Of a stretch of 64,000 nt of DNA, positions 34,183-44,783 are shown piece after piece. The notes under the pieces are model-generated. The model made no database searches and had not been told where the DNA came from. It saw only the letters and a program-made list of their open reading frames with translations. Source of the stretch: Coniella vitis (taxonomy: Eukaryota > Ascomycota > Sordariomycetes > Diaporthales > Schizoparmaceae). Each line of letters begins with the position of its first letter. The first letter of the stretch is position 1. A program made the translations under genes and the position numbers. The stretch is from the NCBI GenBank assembly GCA_011317545.1, contig WUJK01000007.1, forward strand, positions 2,232,001-2,296,000. Direction: 5' to 3'.

Positions 34183-36638
34183 ATGCCTTCTGAATCTTGT
34201 TCTTCTTCGAGCCCCGCCATGCGAACTGTCTCATCTGGCAGGAAAGGCTCCAAAAAGGTCAGAACGGGGTGTGTTACTTGCAAGTAAGTTCATTAGCTGG
34301 CACTGACCTGTCCGCCAAAAAGACACCAGACAACTAAAACAGCCCTGCCTCGCCGTCCAGAATACGCAAGGTCAAGTGTGACGAGACCAAGCCGTTTTGC
34401 TTGAGATGTACAAAGACGGGCCGAAAATGCGACGGATATCTTGATCCTAGGATGCTGCCTGGACGCCGGCACAAAAAGGTCAAAAACACCTCCGACTATA
34501 TCCTCGAACCTCTCCTTGAGTCCTCTGCGCCCGAAGAGAAACGCGCCCTTTACTTTTTCCAAAATGTCACATCGCCCTGTATTTCTGGAGACTTGGATTC
34601 TGTCTTTTGGAGAGTCATTGTGCTGCAGATCTCACAGACGGAACCAGCAGTACGACACGCAGTGCTTGCTGTGAGTAGCCTCCACGAAGGACTGGCTACC
34701 GGCACCATTACGCCTTTGGAAGATGGCACCATTGCGCATGCTACCCAGTCTTTTGCGCTTCAGCAATACAACAAGGCCATTACTCGCCTGTTGGAGCAGA
34801 TGAACAACCCCTTTACCAGCCCTCTCGCTTCGCTACTCACATGCGTTCTCTTCGTTTGCATAGAGTACATGCAGGGCAAGGACAGGGAATCCCTTATCCA
34901 TCTCGAGCAGGGCCGTCAATTATTAGCATGTCTGGGGCAGCAGTCCACAGATGCCGAGCTGAATTGCATCGTCCAGCACGTAGTGCCCTTGTACACACGC
35001 CTCAGCCTTACGTCGTTTCTTTTTGGCGGAAATCCGGTCCCCATACCCGACTCGCTCAAGGTACACAGAGACGTCCCAGATACCTTTGACACCATCGACA
35101 ATATGAGACACAGTATGCACGACTTCATGGAACAGGCTTTTCGCTTTACGCAACGAGCAAGACCGGCCAAGAATCCTAGCGATCATGTATCTCAAGACAC
35201 CATGAGGTTACTGGAGATAGAACAGAACCGCCTCTTATCCCGCCTGGCCAAGCTCAATGTGGCATTCTCTCTTTTCCGTGCTTCTAGGTCCAAGGCCGGC
35301 CCCGAGAATGCGCTCCTGGTTTTGCAAATGTACCTACATGCACAACATATTTGGATCTCTACCGCACTCAGCTCGTCTGAAATTGTATACGACGATTTTC
35401 TTTCGTCCTTTGCAGCCATTGTCCCCTTGGCGGCAACATACCTCGATTTGGAAACGGCGCCGCAGCAAAGTTCAGTGCAAAATCACCACCAAGCTACGAC
35501 AGATGCATCAATCCAAGCCTTGGCACCAGAACAGCTTTCTGTTGCCTACGTCAGCAATTTCACGTTCGAAACGCATATCATACCTCCTCTATACTATGTG
35601 GCGACAAAATGCAGACACCCTCTAGTTCGCAGATCAGCATTGGAGCTGCTGAAGCGAAATCCATCCCGACGCGAGAATTTGTGGCGAGCCAGTGTTATGG
35701 GTGCTTTGGCAGGACATATTGTTTCCTTGGAAGAACAATGGGCTCCAAGGGCTGGTCTTGCGCAAGCGGACTCGCTGACCCACATTGCCAATGCCCCAAC
35801 TCCTGGCAGGAGCTACCATGCGCCCTTCAGCAAGCACCAATGCGCGCACTCTCTGGCGCACGATTCCCGGGCTGATGTTGATTTCTATAGGATGAACGTT
35901 GCAGACGAACAGAAGCCTACGTCCATGTCAGCGTCTGCCATGCCCAGAACGATGTCAAACTCGGGCTTTACGGATGTCGAAAACACACCATTTGATTCTC
36001 AGCAGTCTTCGCTTATGTCATTTATTACTACTGGAAATGATGGATGTTCCATGGCCTCCCGGGTAGAGCCACCCATGGATCTTGTGAACAATTCGGACTA
36101 TGACGGAACTTGGTTGTGGCAGCGCAATCACACTCACCAGAAGGATCTGCAGGTTCATAGCGACCGGCACTCCCACCTTGGGCTACGATCAATGTCGACT
36201 ACTTCTCAGTATACGGTTCAGGCTCCTCTTTACGCACATTTATACCCTTCTGAGCAGGACAGTGTGGCGGCGGACTGTTCGTCTCATTCTGGTAGTTCAG
36301 ATAGTTCCTCGGCCGACGTCGAGGAACGCCAAAGCTATCAGACGTCAGTAGGAGGGCCTATATACCCGCAGTCGTATCAGCCACAACAGTGCCAGCAATA
36401 CCAACAAGCGCTGACCAGGACTTCATCAGCCACGTCTCAACGACTGCCGACAGGAAGCCGCAAGCTTGCGATCAACTTGCCAACAGAGGCACCGTTCGGG
36501 CTTCCTGAGGAACTGCGCGTCCACAATGCCATCATTGGACCCGAGAAGCAGGACGGCACGTGGGTTGCCATATTTAGAAAGTTGCATGGGGTCGACACAG
36601 ATTGGGATATACAACATCAATGGGTGGCGGCGTTATAA
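34183..36638 (+). CDS. Zn2Cys6 fungal transcription factor
   Basis: 792 residues, exons 34183-34283 and 34361-36638. The binuclear zinc cluster is split by the intron: exon 1 ends RTGCVTC(K) and exon 2 continues IRKVKCDETKPFCLRCTKTG with a last Cys in RKCDGY, giving C-x2-C-x6-C-x6-C-x2-C-x6-C. A basic linker follows (GRRHKKVKNTS). From about residue 80 comes the fungal-specific regulatory domain: YFFQNVTSP, FWRVIVLQISQ, AVRHAVLAVSSLHEG, SPLASLLTCVLFVCIEYMQG. The C-terminal third is Ser/Gln-rich, likely disordered activation sequence. Intron ends are GTAAGT and CCAG; the start MPSESCSSSS is preferred to an in-frame ATG 60 bases upstream that overlaps the TATA zone. Target genes cannot be told; it has 3.8 kb free upstream and no pathway cluster beside it. 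Confidence 0.88.
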
Positions 36639-38992
36639 TGGCGGAGCTAAAGTATTACATATGCTGTAGTCTCTACAATCTTTTCTTCCTAACACTTTGA
36701 AAAGAAAAGAATTGACGGCCTGTTTGCATGGGGCGCAGGACGCAAGTATGGATTGTGGAGATGAAGAGCGTGATCCATGGCACGGCGGGAAAATGTGTAT
36801 ACAAGAAACAGGGACCGGATCAACCCATCTGCACTCGACAACACTTGGATATGGTTGTAGATGTGGATGTGTTGAATTGCAAGTGGGTGGACTTGGGGTT
36901 TTTTTGACTCGGCTTGATACAATAAAATATATAACGTTGGGGTGTAGTAAGTATCTTAACACCATGTACTTAATAAACTCCTTTACAAGGACTGTTCCAC
37001 AGTACGGAGACTCCTGTCCATTTCTCATGGAGAAGCTGATCGATCGCTGGTTGAGATGGTAAACGTCCAATTCTGGTTGTCGGGTGCAGCATCGCATTAG
37101 GGTTTCCTAGCAGAGTACAGGTTACACCTTATCTACTGTCCAAACATATGTTACCTGTGTCCTTGGAGAGTAATCCGCGTTTCTCGTAGCTGCAAGAGCA
37201 CATACTGCAACCAAAGGCCTGGTTTAGTAGGCACGAAGCGACACAACTACCTGGGTAGACATGCATTGGGCAAGTCGAATATGCCATGTAGGAGCTGAGT
37301 AAGCCTGCGTCATACATAGTACATAGTAGGAGTATTGAATATCGTTGGAAGTAAAATGCCCCTAAGAAACGGAATTGAAGCGCAATTAGAGGGCGCTGTA
37401 TGATATTAGAGTATGTACAGGAAAAGTTGTTTATATTTTGTTGAGAGAATTGATGACCAGGAGCGACATTGAGGGGGGGGAAACCTGAAATTACGAGACA
37501 ATACATATCGACATGCCTAATTGGGCTCAGGTATAGCAAGCCATAAGGCTCTTTTGCTATACGAATGATGGTACTACATAGTATGTAGTGCATGCATATG
37601 TCAGTATTTCTGCCTCGGTTGAATCTGCAAATTGCTGTACTGCTTGCCTAAACTGGTGTCTGATTGCTTGGCAGGGGCGTGGACCGCCGGCTGGATTTCC
37701 TCTTTTACATACCTAGGTAGTACTTATATACTTGGCACTCCTGGCTTTTGCCGCCGCATGGCAATGGACATATTGCCGAAAGTAAATGCTTGCCCAACAA
37801 AAAAAAAAACATCCAATATATGCAAGCCAGCAACGGCGATAATTACTGCTTGGTCGATGTTTCTGTGCTTTTGAAGAAGCATTGAGTGATAGTACCCAGA
37901 TGTTCTATACTTGTGTGACTTGCATCTGGTTGTGAAGTAATGGACGATAACCATTTTGACTAGACTTCCATAGGCTGGAATATCAGGTACCTTCATAGTG
38001 CAGGCTTATACTATGAAGGAAAAGCTTGTTACTGGCGATAAGACTGCCATAATTCACATACTATTAGTACATAGTAAGTACTATATACATAGTTTTACGT
38101 AGTGAGTTGTAGAAGCACGACTAAGTGGGCCGATATAAGCACCCACATCAGGCGCGTTGAAAACCTTCACTTGTTTATGTTTGAGAGCTAGCGGTGGTAG
38201 TGGCAGCAGTAATAATGATTCTCAGCTTAATAGCAATACTTCTTGCTCTTCCATTGCACGATTCTCCTCTTCATATATATCATACCGACTCACCGAGTTA
38301 TATGCTTCCTTGCATTAGAACAGAATTGGACCCTGGCTGGCCATGCTTGCCATGGAGAGTTCTATGTACAGCTGCGGGGCCGGTGCCGAGGCTCGAAGGA
38401 AGGGGCCCTTGTCCCTGTCGCGGGAACAAGCGCCCTAGACCGGTCTTGGAGGCTGAAAATCGGCTCCAAAAAATGTTGGGAAGCAAGCAACGTCGAGTTG
38501 CGTCACGGGCAACAAAAAAAAAATACCAAGGCCAAAAATATATGTGGAAAAGGGACGAACGGAGAAGTTGGGTGGGAGAAAGGCGACGAGGATACTGAGT
38601 GGTGATAACGCCAGGTCCCACTCTTTGATCTTTGACCACTTGCTATCTCCTTCGGTTTTCTTCTTAATTTTTCTGGTTTTGTTATCACCTTCCTGCTGCT
38701 AAGACGTTGTTCGCGAGTCGCAGCTTCCTACGGTTCCGGTGAAAAGCAGCCGATTCAACTGAGACAGACCATCCCAAGTCTCCCACGCGCCTCCTCCCGC
38801 GGCCTTTCACCCCAGTCCACTCTCAGTGCATTCCCTAGCCGAGTATCCCCAGCGTTTCGACCTCCCAAGCAACCGTTCTCTCTTCCGCAAAGACAGCCGC
38901 ACTGGGCCATACTCAACCCTCTCTAAACCCCCAAACAAACACAACCCCAGCCATTTGGACTACTATATCTTTGCAGATACACAGTTCAAACC
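36639..38992. other. 2.4 kb intergenic region
   Basis: Between the regulator and the elongase, both read rightward. It has ACATAGTA sites at 37314, 37321 (overlapping pair), 37576 and 38069, and a TACCTAGGTA palindrome at 37710. A T/C-rich stretch at 38655-38700 lies about 300 bases before the elongase start and is typical of fungal promoters. No gene supported. Confidence 0.55.
37314..38076. repeat. Cluster of ACATAGTA motifs with a TACCTAGGTA palindrome
   Basis: Sites at 37314-37321 and 37321-37328 share one base; further copies are at 37576-37583 and 38069-38076. The 10-base palindrome TACCTAGGTA at 37710-37719 lies among them. Confidence 0.8.
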
Positions 38993-40547
38993 ATGGACGG
39001 TCCGTCCCAGATCTACGTGAGCGCCCCCGACTGGGCGCTCTTCACCGGACCGACCAGCGAGCCGCACTTCCTGCCCCCGCCTGCCCCCGGTGCCATGCCG
39101 TCTGCGCCGCCTGTCCTCGTCCCCGACCACATCTACCAAGCCGCTCTCGACCCTGTCGTGCCCATCACCATTGCGGCCGTCTACGCTGTCACGGCCAAGC
39201 TGCTCAATCTCTACAACTCCTCCACTGGCAAGAAGCCCTGGGCCATCTCCAAGACTGGTGTGTTCCACGCCTTTGTCGTTGCCCACAATGTTTTCCTCGC
39301 TGTCTACTCGGCCTGGACTTTCTATGGCATGGTCGGCGTCATGCGCCGCAGCGTTGTCAGCCCATTTTCTCCCAACGGAGGTCTCAGTGCGTTTATCGAC
39401 AGCATGACTAGGCTTCATGGGCCGGGAGGCTTGGGCAACGCCGTCTACTACACCCAAGACCAGGCTCGCTGGACCTCATACTCCGACGCTGTCACACTCG
39501 CTAGCGATGGCACTCCCAGCCGCTCTGATCAGGGCCGCATCTGGAACGAGGGCTTGGCTTTCTACGGCTGGATCTTCTATCTGAGCAAGTTCTACGAGGT
39601 CCTCGACACCTTCATCATTCTCGCCAAGGGCCGTCTGAGCTCCACTCTCCAGACTTACCACCATGCTGGCGCCATGATGTGCATGTGGGCCGGTATGCGC
39701 TACATGTCGCCTCCTATATGGATGTTTGTCTTTGTCAATTCGGGTATTCACGCTATGATGGTGAGTTTTGGACTGTACAGCTCTACAGCTCTCTAGCACT
39801 AATTACTTCTTTTTTTAATTGATTGTGATCGTATATGCTGACCATCGCTCGTGTTAGTACACCTACTACACGCTCAGTGCCTTCTCCATCCGCGTCCCGG
39901 TCTTCGTCAAGCGCACTCTGACCTCGCTACAAATTACGCAGTTTCTGGTCGGCGCCTCGTATGCCATGATCCACTCGTTTGTCAGCTACACCGTGCCTGT
40001 TGCCACAACCATCCACAAGACTACTGTTGCGGCTGGCTCGTCGGAGGCTGCTGAGGTGGCTACTTCCGTTCCCACCCCCGCTTTGTTTGATAGTGTCAAG
40101 CAGCTTGTTCTGGGCGTAGCCTCCAAGATCGCGAACGCAGTCGACAGTACTTCGACAGAGGCCCACGCAACAATCCAACAAGCTGCAGCACCCTCTACTA
40201 GCGTGCAGGAAATTGTGTACCACGAGGAGGTGGTACCGTGCATCAACACCTCGGGTCAGACGTTTGCCATTTGGCTCAATGTGCTATACCTCGCCCCCTT
40301 GACCTATCTCTTTGTCAAGTTCTTTATCACAAGCTACCTGCGCCGTTCGGGCGCCGAATCTGCTCGCAAGGACCGCAGCCGTCGTGAGAGCCAGGTCGCC
40401 GTGGCTGAGAAGGCTGGCTGGGATGCCGCTCGTGGGCTCGAGGCCGAGGTCTATGGAACGCCCGATGAGCGCCGTTCTGCCTCCAAGAAGTCGATTACAA
40501 CCCCGCCTCCTGCGCCCCGTCCAGCTCACCGCTCGCGTCACGCTTGA
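38993..40547 (+). CDS. ELO-family fatty acid elongase (3-ketoacyl-CoA synthase)
   Basis: A multi-pass ER enzyme that condenses malonyl-CoA with acyl-CoA, the first step of chain elongation. Exons 38993-39760 and 39858-40547 give 485 residues. Hallmarks: YLSKFYEVLDTFIILAKGR, LQTYHHAGAMMCMWAG (here QxxHH in place of HxxHH) and FVNSGIHAMM followed across the intron by YTYYTLSAF. QTYHHAGA is the form I associate with a fungal subgroup that includes polyunsaturate elongases such as Mortierella GLELO. Unusual is an Ala/Ser/Thr-rich insertion of roughly 70 residues (about 350-415) in the loop between SFVSYTVPV and the last membrane segment region VPCINTSGQTFAIWLN, plus a basic, Pro-rich tail in place of a simple dilysine signal. 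Substrate length cannot be told from sequence. Confidence 0.9.
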
Positions 40548-42476
40548 TTGAGGTCAAATATATGCACGCAGACTCTGGACATCAAAACAGATTGAGGACA
40601 ACCGGCGCTCTGTCATTTCCACGACGCGCTTGGCTACGTTAGAACCAGTAAAGAGCTCGCTATTGTGTCGAGGACGCTCCAAATCGGAGGATCAGACAAG
40701 TCAACCCTAGAAGTGAGAATACTGATGTTTCAGACCAAGCCTCGGTCCATGCATCGGAAGTCTGTATACCATCGTCATACGATAATCTTCACACCTGGTC
40801 TTAGGGTATGGGTGTTGACTCTACACTGCCACAGCAATTCAGCAGGCCAATGAGACCCCAGCAGGTGAAGAGATTGACTTGGACAAAAATAACGTATTAT
40901 AACATGGGCGAAAAGGCGCTTGAGAGGAAAATAAGGAAGCATCTTGGCATGTCGAACACCCGTTCGAGAGTGGACGCCAAGGAAGTTGCATGACCGGGAT
41001 CGTCCACCACTTGCGTGTCGATTCAGGTGATACGTTCAGCAAAAGGCAGCTTAGAGAGATAGACACGCGATGCGGATGAAAGAGAGGTTCTATATTTTCG
41101 CGAACAGGAATAGAATGACTAGCATAGCATGAGTATTATACGCAGTGTGTCCACGATTATACACTTTTATAAAACTTGTACGTTTCTGCGTTGCAAAATG
41201 TGCTACCACGACGTCAATCAAAACAGCATGTATTGAGAAGCGGCCCTCGATAGCAACATGCAAAGCAAAAGGTTTGATACCGGCAACAGCACATACTACT
41301 ATAAAAGCTGGATGCGTCCCATCGCCTGCTTGGTTGAATTGGTTGATCATCCGTCTCGGGTACCGTACATGGAAATGAGTCCTCCTTCTTGTTCTTCGTT
41401 GTTTTCTCGGTTTTTCCTGTTAGTTTCTTGTCCTCATGCAGGGGTGCAACAACTGAATAACACATCCAATCTACAAGTTTGATGCCAGTCTCTGATTCTT
41501 TTTATTCCGTCGACGGTCGGTCTAGCTGAACGCTAAACCACTCAGCACCCGTCTCATGGCTAAAATTCACAACCACATTACCAGCCATTGTGTTTTGCAT
41601 CTGATATGGTGCATACGTAACCGGTGGTCTCTTCTTTAATAGGTATTTTGAGTATCTACAGAGCATGCAAGAATCTTGTCCCCAGAGGGAGAGCCCGGAG
41701 CTACATGGAATAGAGGGAAACAAAGTTAACCAGGTCTACTTTGAGAGGTTGGTATACATCTACAGTATATTACTGTCAGCTTTTCTTCCCTATTTCTTTT
41801 GTATATAGGTTAAGACCCAGGGAATCGTGCGTAACATATTTCCCAGCTACATAGTACAGCATGTGAAGAAGTGTGCCACAAGCATAGCAAAAAACTTGAA
41901 TGTTGAATGCCCTTTTCCGTAGTTTGTGATGTCTCTGAAATTTTCAGTTTACTATATTGCGAGGCTTTCCTGCGGATCACCTCATCAATGGCGCAAGCAA
42001 TGAATATCCTCGACAGCCCAGGGCTGTCCCGATCAACAGATAAACACACAAATCCGAGGCTTCTTTTGGTGACTAGGGTTCAACTCATCCTCCACAGAAT
42101 CCCGTCGCCAAAATAAAAATAAATATACAATAACATTGCTTTAATTCGCTTAAGGGAGTAAACATCAAATCCTAAAACTCCGGCGCTGATGTGAAAAATA
42201 AACGATCATAGTGACTCGGTGACCGGAGTAAAACACCGGCTGACTGACAAATTGTTTGAAGTTTAGGAGGACCTTGCTATTACCGAAGTTGAACCAAATT
42301 CAAAGCGTACTTTGCTTGTGGCATCAGTGTCGGCAGCTGCGTCCACCACCTCTTAGGGGTTCATTAAGCCGTGTATGAACGTTCGTAATCCTGGCCCAAC
42401 GGGATATAAAATAAAGTCGTAAAGTTCGTCAAGGGGTGCATAAGTTTTGTTGGCCTAACAATATCTGATACCGCAT
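40548..42476. other. 1.9 kb convergent intergenic region
   Basis: Between the ends of the elongase (+) and the FYVE gene (-). One ACATAGTA at 41849. AT-rich around 42110-42180. No gene seen. Confidence 0.55.
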
Positions 42477-43874
42477 TTAAAAGGTGCTCCAGTTCCAGTC
42501 ACTCGGCACGCTCAGTGCCACTTCTGGTTGGCTCTTGCCGGGCGTTGTTGGGCTTGCACCCGAAATAGGGCTTGCAGAAACGGGGCTCGCCGGTACAGTC
42601 TTGCTACCACCAAGAGGGTGGTGCTGAAGCCGGCTGGTCACCAAGGTAGAAGCCTGGCTGCTGGTTCGGCTGCGCCAAGCTTTGAAGTCACCATAACAGT
42701 GTTCGCAACAGCGACTAAGCTGGCCACGTGGGTTGTAGTTGGCACTTTCATCTAGTGGTACCTCGCGATTCGAGTGCATATCGCAAAAGATGTTGCCGCA
42801 CCGGCGACAGTGATGTCGGCGGACAAAATAGTTGAAGTACTTCTTGCAAGTCGGGTCATCGCACACATCGCACTCTTGGTCGGCCTGGGAGATGGAAAAA
42901 AATGTTAGCTAGGCGTGTTATTTGTAGAAGGTCGATTCTCCACGAATTACCGAGGAGAGAAATTGACGAAACACAAGAACGCCACATGGAGAAAGAAGAG
43001 ACGGCAGGTGGAGCCAAATTCAAGGGACTACTGAGACATTGTTGTACCTAGACGGTAGACTCTCCTGTCTTTGTCTCCTTAATTCCTTGTTCGACTAGCC
43101 TACTGTCAAGCGTGTTCTGATGGTGCGAGTGCTGGTCATGCAACCGCCCCCTCCCCAAACTTTTGGGGCAGAGGGTGGCATCATATTGCTTGTTCACTGA
43201 ATGATACGTACCTTCCAGTGTCGTCTTGTGGGCTGGCCGTTGACTTGTGGGTAGTTGGAGAGATTCCAATCCCAGTCAACGACTTTAGCACTGTCCCTCC
43301 TGGCCATTCTGCTAAGACTGAGAATTCCGGACAGACTGGTGAAGCTGCTGCTGGTTCGTACAGCACGGTCCTCATCGTCAGCTTCGTCCAGGCCAGGTGA
43401 AATCTTGGCGAGGTTTGCGCTAGACGGGTACTCGTTGGGTCGCAGCACGGCGGGCATGTACAGTGGCCGAACTTGGCGGCCATGGTAATTCTTGGGCGAC
43501 ACGGGCGAAGTGTTGCTGGAAGTGCTCAGTGGGGAAATGTCGGATGAGTTGCTGTTGAAGGGTGGAGACGCGCGTGGTGGCTGAGATATTTGCGCCTGCT
43601 GCGCCTGCTGTTGTTGCTGCATCTGCATCTGCATCTGCTGCTGCTGCTGTTGCTGTTGTTGTTGTTGTTGTTGTTGCAGCAAATGCTGCTGTAGCTGGTG
43701 CTGTTGTGCCTGGAATTGCAGTTGTTGAAAATGCTGCTGTTGTGTTTGTTGCGGCATGTGGTAGGAGGAGAAGGAGCGCTGGTGGCCGGTTGTTTGGTGT
43801 TGATGCGGGTGTTGATGGAACCAGGCGGGTTGCTGATCGGGAAGCCTAGGCATAACAAGATCGGCCATAGCCAT
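42477..43874 (-). CDS. FYVE zinc-finger protein with polyglutamine tract
   Basis: 356 residues, exons 43874-43212 and 42884-42477 separated by a long 327-base intron (GTACGT...TCCCAG). FYVE fingers bind phosphatidylinositol 3-phosphate on endosomes. The finger lies in exon 2: ECDVCDDPTCKKYFNYF, then the PI3P-binding core RRHHCRRCGNIFCDMHSN, then SRCCEHCYGDF; eight Cys/His positions are visible. Exon 1 is Gln-rich, with 14 uninterrupted Gln around residue 66-79, then QMQMQ and more Gln, followed by Ser/Pro-rich sequence and LSGILSLSRMARRDS. The C-terminus is Ser/Pro-rich and ends SDWNWSTF, echoing VDWDWNLSN just before the finger. It fits small fungal FYVE proteins of unknown detailed role in endosomal or vacuolar traffic. 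Confidence 0.87.
43617..43760 (-). repeat. CAG/CAA repeat encoding polyglutamine
   Basis: A glutamine-coding triplet tract inside the FYVE gene, mixing CAG and CAA codons (read TTG/CTG on the + strand), with a CAG-ATG alternation giving Gln-Met repeats. The longest pure run is 14 Gln codons, near 43637-43678. Length is likely to vary between strains. Confidence 0.85.
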
Positions 43875-44390
43875 AGTCGAAAAGAGTGTTGTGAAGGTTG
43901 AGTATTTCTTGTCGCTGCCCGATCAGGACAGTTGCAGCGGTAGAGCGAAAAGGGGAACTCGAAGAGAGAAAGAGGAACGACCGATTGCGGCCACTTCCAG
44001 TCAAGGAAGCAGTAAAGCAGAATTATGAGAATATTCGGGGATATTCGGGTCTCGAGTAGCACACAGCTTGCAGCCCGAGATTATAATTACTGGAAAGCGT
44101 GCGTTTGAGGTGCGGGGGAGGCAGAAGAGATAAAAAGTGCGTCTAAAAGAGGACGAGGCGGTAACCGGATAAGTCCAACGAAAGAGTAGTATAAGGTTAA
44201 GGGACGGTGGTTGGCTGGGCCTGCTGGATGGCTGGTTTATGCTTTTGGCCGAGTCGAATATGACTGTGCACGTCTCGGGCTTCGAGGCGATGGATGTCTG
44301 GGTGTATCTCCTACTATCGTGCCTGGTCTTGTTACTGGGACTCGACGTGGCACCCGGGGTATCGGGCGAGCAAGAAGGCAAGAGTGCGGT

Positions 44391-44425
44391 GTATGTATGT
44401 ATGTATGTATGTGTGTGTGTGTGTG
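44391..44425. repeat. GTAT tetranucleotide and GT dinucleotide microsatellite
   Basis: About five GTAT units followed by about seven GT units, roughly 520 bases upstream of the FYVE gene start. Confidence 0.9.
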
Positions 44426-44767
44426 CTGTGATGTTGGACTTGTTGTTGACGACGAAGGCGAGAAGGTTTGCGAGTAGATTTGGGTTGTCGGCTCGGATTC
44501 CAATCTGGGGACGGCCCGGTATTTGGCTGGAATGGGTGTAGTAGGAGGAGGAAAGAGCGACAAGATGGAAAGGCAGGGGGGTGCGGTTGGGGCGGCGGGT
44601 CTGACCGAATCCAGACTGCCCTGTCCCGATGCCATGCCCCGCTATTATATCGTGAGATGTACCAGATACAGTATAGTGAAGCAGGCCCACCGAAACTTCT
44701 CTATCCTGCGCTTTCCTGCCAGGTCTGCAACTGCAACTGCCACTCTTAGGCCTGTTCATCTCTGCAT

Positions 44768-44783
44768 TACTATGTACATAGTA
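44768..44783. repeat. 16-base palindrome TACTATGTACATAGTA
   Basis: A perfect palindrome made of two inverted copies of the dispersed 8-base motif. It is followed 13 bases later by a second palindrome, TACCTAGGTA at 44797-44806. Confidence 0.95.

Noticed and set aside
38971..39411. 146-codon frame and a 164-codon antisense frame over the elongase
   Set aside because: Shadow frames in GC-rich coding sequence of the elongase.
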